Assembly: GCA_024710535.1 (NCBI GenBank)
Contig: JANJUO010000530.1
Span: 1 to 7,806, forward strand
DNA from: a bacterium
GTDB lineage: Bacteria > Bacteroidota > Ignavibacteria > Kapaibacteriales > UBA2268
Length of the DNA: 7,806 bases
Reading direction: 5' to 3'
Shown: positions 1-6,396 of the stretch, piece after piece
How positions within the stretch are numbered: position 1 is the stretch's first letter
How the letters are laid out: each line of letters begins with the position of its first letter
Made by a program: the position numbers and the translations under genes
The notes under the pieces: model-generated
The model's database searches: none
Told to the model about the DNA's origin: nothing
What the model saw: the letters and a program-made list of their open reading frames with translations, nothing else

Positions 1-2306
1 GATTTTTCAAGAAGAATGAAAAAATGTCGTTATTAGGAAGTTCATTGTATGCTCTTACTACCGGAGCAATAATTTCTGCATCTTTTTATCTGATGTGGAA
101 TATATTCCAGTTTAATTTTCAATTTACATATATTTGGGAATATGCATCTCGCGAACTTGATGCCTATTTTCTCTTTGCATCATTCTTTGCCGGACAGCAA
201 GGCTCGTTTTTATTATGGCTTTTGATGCTATCCATAATTGGTTTGATTTTGATTCCAAGTTTGCGTAAATATGATTACGAAAACATAGCAATGCCATTCT
301 TTAATCTTATTTTGATGTTTATTTTGGTAATCTTGGTTTTCAAAAGTCCATTTGAATACGTTTGGGAATCTTTTGCTAAAGATGGCATCGAAGTTGGCTT
401 TATGCCCGAAAATGGTCGTGGTATGAATCCTATATTACAAAATTATTGGATAACTATTCATCCGCCAATTCTTTTTGTTGGATATTCGCTAATGTCAGTT
501 CCATTTATTCTTGCACTTGCCGGATTAGTCAAAAAAGACTACACAAGATGGCTGGAGCCGGGAATCAAATGGACATTGATTGGTGGTGGTGTTTTGGGTC
601 TTGGCATTATGCTTGGTGGTTTCTGGGCTTATGAAACACTCGGTTGGGGTGGATTTTGGGGCTGGGATCCAGTAGAAAATTCATCACTTTTGCCTTGGTT
701 GATTGCCGTTGCTCTATCTCATACATTCCTCGTTCAAAAAAGAACAGGTGGCTTGATTAAAACAAATTTTGTTCTTGCTATTTTTGCATTTTTATTTGTG
801 CTTTATGCAACCTTCCTAACTCGTAGCGGTATCTTGGGCGATACTTCGGTTCACTCATTTATCACACCCGGAAAAACTGTCGAAACATTGCTTGTTTGGT
901 TTATGCTTTCATTCATTATTTTCGGTTTGGGATTAATTGTATTCAGATGGAAAGATGTAGCAAAATTCACAAGAAAATCTGATTTCAGTATTCAATCAAA
1001 GGAATTTTCGCTCTCAATTGGCTCAATTCTCTTGGTTGCATTTACTTTGATAATTTGGTATGGAACCAGCAAACCGGCTCTTGCGGAAATTTTTGGTGGT
1101 CAAAAAGTTGCGGCTGAACTATCTTTTTATAATAATTGGGGATTGATATTTGGAGTTTTGATGCTCATTTTGAATTCATTCACAATTTATTTAAGATGGA
1201 AAGCGCGCATTTTTGATACTTTTTTCAAGCAAATAATGATTCCATTCGCTCTTAGTGTTGTTGGAACTATTGCTATTTATCTCATTGGAATTACTGATTT
1301 GAAATTTGTAATTCTTGGATTTGCTTCACTATTTTCAATCATTACAAATCTTGATTTTATAATGAGAAATACAAGCAAACAGTCTAAAATGCTTGGTGCC
1401 TATATCGGTCATCTTGGGATTGCAATTTTGGTTCTTGGAGTTGTTGCATCGGGATCAAGCACTGAAAATACTCAAATGAGATTTACCGAAAAATCAAGCA
1501 AAGAATATCATGGTTATAAATTTACATTTCTTGGAAAAGAAAGAATCGAAAAAGAAAAACGCGACAGAGAAAAATTCAGATATTCAATTAAAGTGGAAAA
1601 AGAAGGCAACATTTGGGAAGTTCATCCGATAGTTTATTGGAGTAGTTTCAATGAATGGAGTGCGCCATTTTTCGAGCCGGGAATCCAAACTAAAATTGAA
1701 AAAGATATTTACGTGGCACCAATTGCTGTAGAATATGACTATGATGCTCCAAAAATGTATATACAAAAAGATATGCCATCATTATCTCCAATTGATAGCT
1801 CTACCTCTGTTTCAATTGAAAAATTTGAAATGGATGGCGGTATGCAACCTGAAAAAAATAAAGTTTCTTTTGGAACCATTCTTAAATATGATAAAGCAGG
1901 CACAGTTACTTTCGATACATTATATACTTTGATAGATGTGGAAACTTGGGTTGGATCTCCGGTTGAGTGGAAGCCGTTCCCTGGAACTAATATGCAAATA
2001 GGTATGGTTGGTTTAATTCGCGACCAAGCGTCTATTGCAAATTCACAGGCGGTTTTCGTATTCAAAGAGCCACATCTTAAAGAACCACAATTAATGGAAG
2101 TTTTCACTGCCGATATTTCAATCAAGCCGTTTATGAATCTTGTATGGCTTGGAACCATTTTGATGGTTATTGGATTCTTTGCGGCATTACCTAAATATGG
2201 CAAAAAGAAACTTCAAACTCAAACAGAAATTGATGAAGAAATAGCAAATGAAAACAATAACAATTCATCAGACACTGCCGAAAAATTAAACGGTGAAACC
2301 GCATAA
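1..2306 (+). CDS. ccmF: Cytochrome c maturation protein CcmF, haem lyase subunit (5' end cut by window edge)
   Basis: CcmF is the inner-membrane core of the System I haem lyase, which takes haem from CcmE and attaches it to CXXCH sites of apocytochrome c at the periplasmic face. Counting from the first ATG (base 24), I see the WWD haem-handling motif WGGFWGWDPVENS (208-220), HPP at 146-148, and the four histidines expected of CcmF at 146, 233, 277 and 463. Many membrane helices span residues 5-480, followed by a periplasmic domain (about 480-700) and a last helix (about 703-722). The four histidines sit a constant 26-28 residues earlier than in E. coli CcmF (173, 261, 303, 491, from memory), and the frame is open from base 3 (FFKKNEK before the ATG). 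The ATG at 24 is therefore probably internal, with about 20 residues missing to the left. The periplasmic domain is about twice the E. coli length. The C-terminal tail is Asn/Glu-rich. It stops with TAA just before a terminator. Confidence 0.93.
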   Translation, partial: FFKKNEKMSLLGSSLYALTTGAIISASFYLMWNIFQFNFQFTYIWEYASRELDAYFLFASFFAGQQGSFLLWLLMLSIIGLILIPSLRKYDYENIAMPFFNLILMFILVILVFKSPFEYVWESFAKDGIEVGFMPENGRGMNPILQNYWITIHPPILFVGYSLMSVPFILALAGLVKKDYTRWLEPGIKWTLIGGGVLGLGIMLGGFWAYETLGWGGFWGWDPVENSSLLPWLIAVALSHTFLVQKRTGGLIKTNFVLAIFAFLFVLYATFLTRSGILGDTSVHSFITPGKTVETLLVWFMLSFIIFGLGLIVFRWKDVAKFTRKSDFSIQSKEFSLSIGSILLVAFTLIIWYGTSKPALAEIFGGQKVAAELSFYNNWGLIFGVLMLILNSFTIYLRWKARIFDTFFKQIMIPFALSVVGTIAIYLIGITDLKFVILGFASLFSIITNLDFIMRNTSKQSKMLGAYIGHLGIAILVLGVVASGSSTENTQMRFTEKSSKEYHGYKFTFLGKERIEKEKRDREKFRYSIKVEKEGNIWEVHPIVYWSSFNEWSAPFFEPGIQTKIEKDIYVAPIAVEYDYDAPKMYIQKDMPSLSPIDSSTSVSIEKFEMDGGMQPEKNKVSFGTILKYDKAGTVTFDTLYTLIDVETWVGSPVEWKPFPGTNMQIGMVGLIRDQASIANSQAVFVFKEPHLKEPQLMEVFTADISIKPFMNLVWLGTILMVIGFFAALPKYGKKKLQTQTEIDEEIANENNNNSSDTAEKLNGETA

Positions 2307-2331
2307 TTTTTTTGAATTTTAATTATATATT

Positions 2332-2370
2332 AAATAAAAAAACCTTCCAATTCGGAAGGTTTTTTTATTT
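2332..2370. terminator. Bidirectional intrinsic terminator between ccmF and hpnE
   Basis: A 17-bp perfect inverted repeat (2332-2348 with 2354-2370) has a 5-nt AATTC loop. The core is CCTTCC/GGAAGG, flanked by seven A on the left and seven T on the right, so read from either strand it is a GC-containing stem followed by a U run. It lies 25 bp after the ccmF stop and overlaps the hpnE stop (2365-2367), which is the expected place for a terminator shared by two convergent genes. Confidence 0.9.
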
Positions 2371-3690
2371 GTGGTTTTCAATCAAATTTGCTGCTGTTAA
2401 GCCACTCAAACAGGCACCTTCGATTGTTGCAGGCAGTTTTGTATTTGTCCAATCTCCTGCAAGATATAAATTTGTTATGGCAGTAATCGCATTAGGTCTG
2501 ATTTTTTCTACGTCAGGAGTGATTGCAATTGTTGCCATTAATTCTTTGATAACGCGAGAATGCAGTAGTTTTGTATCATTAGGAATAGCTAATAAATGCT
2601 TTAATTCTTCAAAAATTGTATTACTAATTTCAGAATTTGGCGAATTAGTAATATTTTCAGCATTGCTAATGGTAACGCTTAATGATTCGGGCAGTTTGAA
2701 TTTAGCAGGATTTAATATTGCCCTTCGATTGAAAATCCATTGAATTTTTGTATTTAATGTTGCGGCAAATTTTTCAAAAAAAACAGGCTTATCAAACCAA
2801 AAATATGCCGATATAATTGGCGAATATGTGAATTTTTCTAAATAATCAAAATTATTCCTGACTTGCTCCGATGACAATATTTTCATTAATACATTAGGTG
2901 TTACGGCAAAAATATATTCATCAAAAACATACTCATTATCATTAACTTCAATTGATTTTATTTGACTATCTACTATATTAATTTTTTTGATTTTATGATT
3001 AAGATAGATTTTGCCATTATAATTTTCAAAAAGTGGAATGAAATTTTGAATTAATGAATTCAAATCTGTTTTTGGGAAAATTAATTTAGAGTTATCGCTT
3101 TTTGAAAAAAATGCATTTTTCAGACTGTTTGTAAGCAATTCTGCAGAGGAATTTTCTGGTGAATTATTCAATATTGCAAGTATCAAGGGATCCCAAAATC
3201 GCATAATCATATTTTGGCTTTGATTATTCAGCCGAAGATATTCCAAGCAATTTAGATTTTCAAAATTAGAAATATTGAATTGTATTTTAATTAGAAATAT
3301 TATCAGATTAATTTTGTCAATTAGATCGATATTCTTCAAACGAAGAAATCCGAAAATTACTCCTAATTTCCCTTTGAATAAAGAAGTATCAAGAATATCA
3401 ATGCTTCCCAAAGCATCAATAAATTTCACTTTAAGAGATTTCTGAGCTTGAATTTGAGAATCAACTTTGATCTTTTGTAGAAACTGCAAAAAGTTATGAT
3501 ATGCACCAATCAGTAAATGCTGACCATTGTCAATATATTCCTCTGAAAAATTGTCGTAAATCGAGGATAATCTTCCTCCAATAGAATTTTTTTGCTCGAA
3601 TAAATGAACCTCGAATCCTTTTTCAGCAAGATTTAATGCCGCAGAAATTCCTGCAACACCAGCCCCAACTACAGCAATTTTCCTATGCAT
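2365..3690 (-). CDS. hpnE: Hydroxysqualene dehydroxylase, HpnE-type FAD-dependent amine oxidoreductase
   Basis: HpnE reduces hydroxysqualene to squalene, the last step of the HpnC-HpnD-HpnE route that supplies squalene for hopanoids or other triterpenoids. The 441-residue protein opens with a Rossmann dinucleotide-binding motif, VVGAGVAGISAA (7-18), then an acidic residue closing the second strand (FEQ, 31-33) and GGR (38-40). The family-typical DNGQHLLIGAY (54-64) follows. The C-terminal FAD motif is LYLAGDWTNTKLPATIEGA (408-426), preceded by a KELMATIAITPDVEKIRP segment (382-399) matching the HpnE pattern. Length is normal for the family. The ATG lies 1 nt after the terC stop, so it is the last gene of the operon and is probably translated by reinitiation. 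Its stop codon is inside the terminator stem. No hpnC, hpnD or shc is nearby. The less likely alternative is another squalene- or carotenoid-related desaturase of the same fold; DNGQH and the C-terminus favour HpnE. Confidence 0.85.
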   Translation of the reverse strand: MHRKIAVVGAGVAGISAALNLAEKGFEVHLFEQKNSIGGRLSSIYDNFSEEYIDNGQHLLIGAYHNFLQFLQKIKVDSQIQAQKSLKVKFIDALGSIDILDTSLFKGKLGVIFGFLRLKNIDLIDKINLIIFLIKIQFNISNFENLNCLEYLRLNNQSQNMIMRFWDPLILAILNNSPENSSAELLTNSLKNAFFSKSDNSKLIFPKTDLNSLIQNFIPLFENYNGKIYLNHKIKKINIVDSQIKSIEVNDNEYVFDEYIFAVTPNVLMKILSSEQVRNNFDYLEKFTYSPIISAYFWFDKPVFFEKFAATLNTKIQWIFNRRAILNPAKFKLPESLSVTISNAENITNSPNSEISNTIFEELKHLLAIPNDTKLLHSRVIKELMATIAITPDVEKIRPNAITAITNLYLAGDWTNTKLPATIEGACLSGLTAANLIENHK

Positions 3691-3691
3691 A

Positions 3692-4642
3692 TCAGGCAGA
3701 TTTTTTATTTTTGATTAATGATAAAATAATCGAGCCACCAAGCAAGAGCCCGATAATGCCAAGTGATGCATAAGTTGAAAAATGGAACCAATGCTCAATC
3801 AACATCTTTATACCAATGAAAATCAATACCAATGTTACTCCATATTTCAAATAGGAGAACATTTCAATCACATTTGCCAAAACAAAATATAGAGCTCTAA
3901 GCCCAAGAAGTGCAAAAATATTTGAAGTATAAATTATGAATGGATCCTGAGTGATTCCAAAGATTGCAGGTATGGAATCGATTGCAAAAATTATATCTGT
4001 TGTTTCAATTGCAATCAAAACCAGAAATAATGTTGTAGCATATATTTTGTGGTCAATTTTTAGGAAAAACCTGAATCCTTCGAATTTTCCAGTAACTGGA
4101 AAAATTTTCTTTACTAATTTTATAGCCATTTTATCTTCAGGGTGTACTTCTTGATCATCACCCTGCATCATCATTTTGATACCTGTGATAACTAATATTG
4201 CACCGAAAACATATAAAATCCAATTAAATTGCTCAATTAAAACAACCCCAACTACAATAAAAATTGCTCTGAAAATCAGGGCGCCAATTATTCCCCAAAT
4301 CAGAATTTTGGGTTGATGCTCGGGCTTCACTTTGAAATATGTGAATATCAAAGTGAATACAAAAAGATTATCAACGCTTAATGATTTTTCGATTAGGTAG
4401 CCGGTGAGGAATTCTGCTCCTTTAGTATGATCGCCAAAAACAAATACACCAAGATTGAACGCCAAAGCAACTGCAATCCAAATAGCACTTGTAATTAAGG
4501 CTTCTTTTAGTGAAATCGAGTGAGTTTTTTTGTTTACAACAAATAAATCGAGGAATAGCATTATTGCAACAATTGCAAAAAATACCATCCATCCCAAAGG
4601 AGTACTTCCAGTGAAAACTTCATGCAGAATTGTGTGATTCAT
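3692..4642 (-). CDS. terC: TerC/Alx-family integral membrane metal-transport protein
   Basis: The 316-residue polytopic membrane protein has about eight to nine hydrophobic segments and the two acidic membrane signatures of the TerC family: EKSLSVDNLFVF (85-96) and ETTDIIFAIDSIPAIFG (213-229), followed by SNIFALLGLRALYF (240-253). In characterised members (E. coli Alx, Bacillus TerC proteins) these acidic residues serve manganese export or metal loading of secreted proteins; tellurite resistance is the historical label. The N-terminus, first helix and loop before the EKS motif resemble Alx more than short TerC. A hydrophilic loop (about 160-200) contains GDDQEVHPEDK, which is acidic and possibly metal-contacting (inference). 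It starts 8 nt after murI. The upstream bases are almost all A and T with no Shine-Dalgarno sequence, and there is no room for its own promoter or riboswitch. It is not part of a ter tellurite cluster. Family certainty is high; the substrate is not known. Confidence 0.9.
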   Translation of the reverse strand: MNHTILHEVFTGSTPLGWMVFFAIVAIMLFLDLFVVNKKTHSISLKEALITSAIWIAVALAFNLGVFVFGDHTKGAEFLTGYLIEKSLSVDNLFVFTLIFTYFKVKPEHQPKILIWGIIGALIFRAIFIVVGVVLIEQFNWILYVFGAILVITGIKMMMQGDDQEVHPEDKMAIKLVKKIFPVTGKFEGFRFFLKIDHKIYATTLFLVLIAIETTDIIFAIDSIPAIFGITQDPFIIYTSNIFALLGLRALYFVLANVIEMFSYLKYGVTLVLIFIGIKMLIEHWFHFSTYASLGIIGLLLGGSIILSLIKNKKSA

Positions 4643-4650
4643 AATTTTTT

Positions 4651-5478
4651 TTATTCTAAAGTGATTTTGATAGGTTCGTCGATACCAAATCCAAGAAAGT
4701 TTTGTGCCTGTTCATAAAATAATGCTGGAACGTCAGTAACATAAAATTCAATATTTGGCTTAATTAAAAATTCATCTTTCTCTTCAACTAATTCGCCGGA
4801 CTCTGCCAATAATCTCAAAGCCGACACTGCCGAATGCTCGCCCGGATCGATAAGATTAACTTCCGGCATAATTTCTTTAAATAATTGAGAAAGCAAGGGA
4901 TAATGCGTACAGCCCAAAACAAGAGTATCAACATTTTGCTCTTTTAAAACGGAGAGGTATTCCTCGGCAATTACTTTTGTGGAGCTATGCCTAATCATTC
5001 CTTCTTCCGCTAATGGCACAAAAAGAGGGCATGCCTGCGAGAATACATCAACTTGCTCATTATTTGCCAGAGAATGTATTTCTTTTCCATAAGAATTGCT
5101 CGAAACGGTTGCCCTTGTTCCGATAATACCGATTTTTTTGTTGACAGTTGATCGAAGTGCTGCACCTGCGGCTGGCTTAATCATTCCAATTACAGGTATT
5201 TTTCCCGCTGTTTCAATCACTGTTTCCAAAGCAACAGAAGAAACTGTATTACAAGCCACAATGATGAGTTTTACATTTTTTTCAATTAAAAATTCAGTGC
5301 ATTGCTTTGCATATTCTTTCACAATATCAACAGAGCGATTACCATAAGGAACTCTTGCAGTATCGCCAAGATAGATAAATCGTTCATAAGGAATAAAGCG
5401 GACTAACTGCTTTAAAACACTTAATCCGCCAATACCGGAATCAAATACGCCGATGGGTTTTTCCTGGGGGCTTACCAT
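4651..5478 (-). CDS. murI: Glutamate racemase
   Basis: MurI converts L-glutamate to D-glutamate in the cytoplasm for the peptidoglycan stem peptide, using a cofactor-free two-cysteine mechanism. The 275-residue protein has all expected motifs: GVFDSGIGGLSV (10-21), YLGDTARVPYG (36-46), VACNTVSS (74-81) with first catalytic Cys76, and VLGCTHYPLL (187-196) with second catalytic Cys190 and His192. Asp13 and Ser14 of the DSG motif are also present. Length is normal and no lesion is seen. The ATG overlaps the end of nuoK (shared ATGGTAA, 5472-5478), so translation is probably coupled to nuoK, and terC follows 8 nt downstream. A housekeeping cell-wall gene directly coupled to a complex I subunit is an unusual pairing. 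Confidence 0.96.
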   Translation of the reverse strand: MVSPQEKPIGVFDSGIGGLSVLKQLVRFIPYERFIYLGDTARVPYGNRSVDIVKEYAKQCTEFLIEKNVKLIIVACNTVSSVALETVIETAGKIPVIGMIKPAAGAALRSTVNKKIGIIGTRATVSSNSYGKEIHSLANNEQVDVFSQACPLFVPLAEEGMIRHSSTKVIAEEYLSVLKEQNVDTLVLGCTHYPLLSQLFKEIMPEVNLIDPGEHSAVSALRLLAESGELVEEKDEFLIKPNIEFYVTDVPALFYEQAQNFLGFGIDEPIKITLE

Positions 5479-5783
5479 TTAAGTAAATTTACCTCATCGA
5501 CATAAACAGTTTTCTTTGCACGGAATAATGCAAGAACAATTGCCAAACCGATTGCGGCTTCTGCAGCAGCAACCGACATAACAAAAAACACAAAAAGTTG
5601 ACCTGCATTATTACCCATAAATGAAGCAAATCCAACAAAAGTCAGGTTTACTGCATTTAGCATTAATTCTATAGACATAAAAATAATAATTGCATTACGT
5701 CTTGTTAATACACCAACTGTGCCGATAGTGAATAAAACGGCAGACAGAAGAAGATAATACTCTAAAGGAATTTGTTGTATCAT
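5472..5783 (-). CDS. nuoK: NADH-quinone oxidoreductase subunit K
   Basis: NuoK (ND4L-like) is a small membrane subunit of respiratory complex I that lies in the proton path between the quinone site and the antiporter-like subunits. The 103-residue protein has three transmembrane helices and the family core SIELMLNAVNLTFVGF (37-52) and SVAAAEAAIGLAIVLALFR (70-88). The two conserved intramembrane glutamates are at Glu39 and Glu75, matching Glu36 and Glu72 of E. coli NuoK with a constant offset of 3. Length is normal. It starts with ATG 14 nt after the nuoJ stop, with only a weak purine stretch (AAAGAA) upstream, and its stop overlaps the murI start. The usual next gene, nuoL, is absent here. 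Confidence 0.96.
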   Translation of the reverse strand: MIQQIPLEYYLLLSAVLFTIGTVGVLTRRNAIIIFMSIELMLNAVNLTFVGFASFMGNNAGQLFVFFVMSVAAAEAAIGLAIVLALFRAKKTVYVDEVNLLKW

Positions 5784-5797
5784 AATTTATTCTTTAA

Positions 5798-6307
5798 TTA
5801 ACTTAACTTCTTTTTTGCTAAAACTATAGCGCCAACGATAGCGCCGGTTAATAAAATGCCAATTGCTTCAATTGGAAATATGTAGCCTTCGAAAAGAGCT
5901 TTGCCAAGTGCTTGAGCTGTGGAATTATTTGCCGCAATTTCAGGTGCAAATTGCAACCCTGTTCCGGTTGATAAATATGTTACACCAAGCAAAAACACCA
6001 AACCCAAACCAAGCAAGAATGCTGACCATTGAAGTATATTATACTTCGACTTCAACTTATTCTCATTTTCCAAATTCAAAAGCATGATAACGAATATCAC
6101 TAAAACCATAATTGCTCCCGCATAAACAAGCACTTGGATTGCTGCTATGAATTGAGCATTTAATGTAAGATATAATCCGGCAAGCATAAAGAAATGAAAA
6201 ACCAATGAAATAGCCGAACGAACCGGATGCTTGCTGATTACGGTAATCAATGCACTTGCTACGGCAAGTATTGATAATATTCCAAAAAGTAGTACAGATA
6301 AACTCAC
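5798..6307 (-). CDS. nuoJ: NADH-quinone oxidoreductase subunit J (GTG start)
   Basis: NuoJ (ND6-like) is a membrane subunit of complex I next to NuoA, NuoK and NuoH, near the quinone cavity. Five hydrophobic helices are visible in 169 residues. The family signature NAQFIAAIQVLVYAGAIMVL (50-69) marks the third helix, whose pi-bulge region around Tyr62-Gly64 takes part in conformational coupling in known structures. HPVRSAISLV (27-36) matches the conserved loop between helices 1 and 2. The start is GTG at 6305-6307, with GGAAAA just upstream. An in-frame TGA at 6320-6322 and the absence of any other start codon in the first 20 codons support it. It is the first gene of the five-gene operon, with a promoter candidate 40-70 bp upstream. 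No nuoI lies upstream. Confidence 0.95.
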   Translation of the reverse strand: MSLSVLLFGILSILAVASALITVISKHPVRSAISLVFHFFMLAGLYLTLNAQFIAAIQVLVYAGAIMVLVIFVIMLLNLENENKLKSKYNILQWSAFLLGLGLVFLLGVTYLSTGTGLQFAPEIAANNSTAQALGKALFEGYIFPIEAIGILLTGAIVGAIVLAKKKLS

Positions 6308-6346
6308 TTTTCCATTCTTTCATTATTTTACAATTTTTTCAATCAA

Positions 6347-6379
6347 GCAAAAATACGCAATATTTATGATTGCGTCAAA
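6347..6379 (-). promoter_or_regulatory. Candidate Bacteroidota-type promoter for the nuoJ-nuoK-murI-terC-hpnE operon
   Basis: On the minus strand the gap upstream of nuoJ reads TTTG (6379-6376), 20 nt, then TATTTTTGC (6355-6347), which fits the Bacteroidota housekeeping promoter form with a TTTG upstream box and TAnnTTTG near -7. It can also be read as a sigma-70 type: TTGACG, 17 nt, TATTTT. The expected start would lie about 7 nt further on, giving a leader of roughly 30 nt before the nuoJ GTG. In such AT-rich DNA a chance match is possible. No start-site data are available, so this is a pattern-based inference. Confidence 0.5.
6355..6375. repeat. 7-bp perfect inverted repeat inside the nuoJ promoter candidate
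   Basis: ACGCAAT (6355-6361) and ATTGCGT (6369-6375) are perfect inverted copies separated by 7 nt (ATTTATG). The arms hold nearly all of the G and C in an otherwise A/T-only gap. The palindrome fills the spacer of the promoter candidate and abuts both boxes, which is where an operator would sit. It could instead be a weak terminator hairpin for the upstream rel gene, since ATTTTTG follows it on the minus strand, but the stem is short. Confidence 0.45.
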
Positions 6380-6396
6380 ACAAAAATTTAAATTTT

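Noticed and set aside
1739..2203. A 154-codon minus-strand open frame inside ccmF
   Set aside because: It is fully antisense to the CcmF periplasmic domain. There is no recognisable motif, and both neighbouring transcription units give it no context.
2312..2743. A 143-codon plus-strand open frame opposite the end of hpnE
   Set aside because: It starts in the terminator region and runs through the antisense of well-supported hpnE motifs (AGDWT, LPATIEGA). The protein has no family resemblance; it is a shadow.
6063..6323. A minus-strand frame of 86 codons with ATG, overlapping the start of nuoJ
   Set aside because: Its ATG is better placed than the nuoJ GTG, but the product has no membrane or family signature. 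The nuoJ frame has the full ND6-like signature.
6355..6375. The inverted repeat as an intrinsic terminator of rel
   Set aside because: The stem is only 7 bp with three G-C pairs and a 7-nt loop, and the following T run is just five and shared with a promoter box. It is kept as a regulatory repeat, with termination as the weaker reading.
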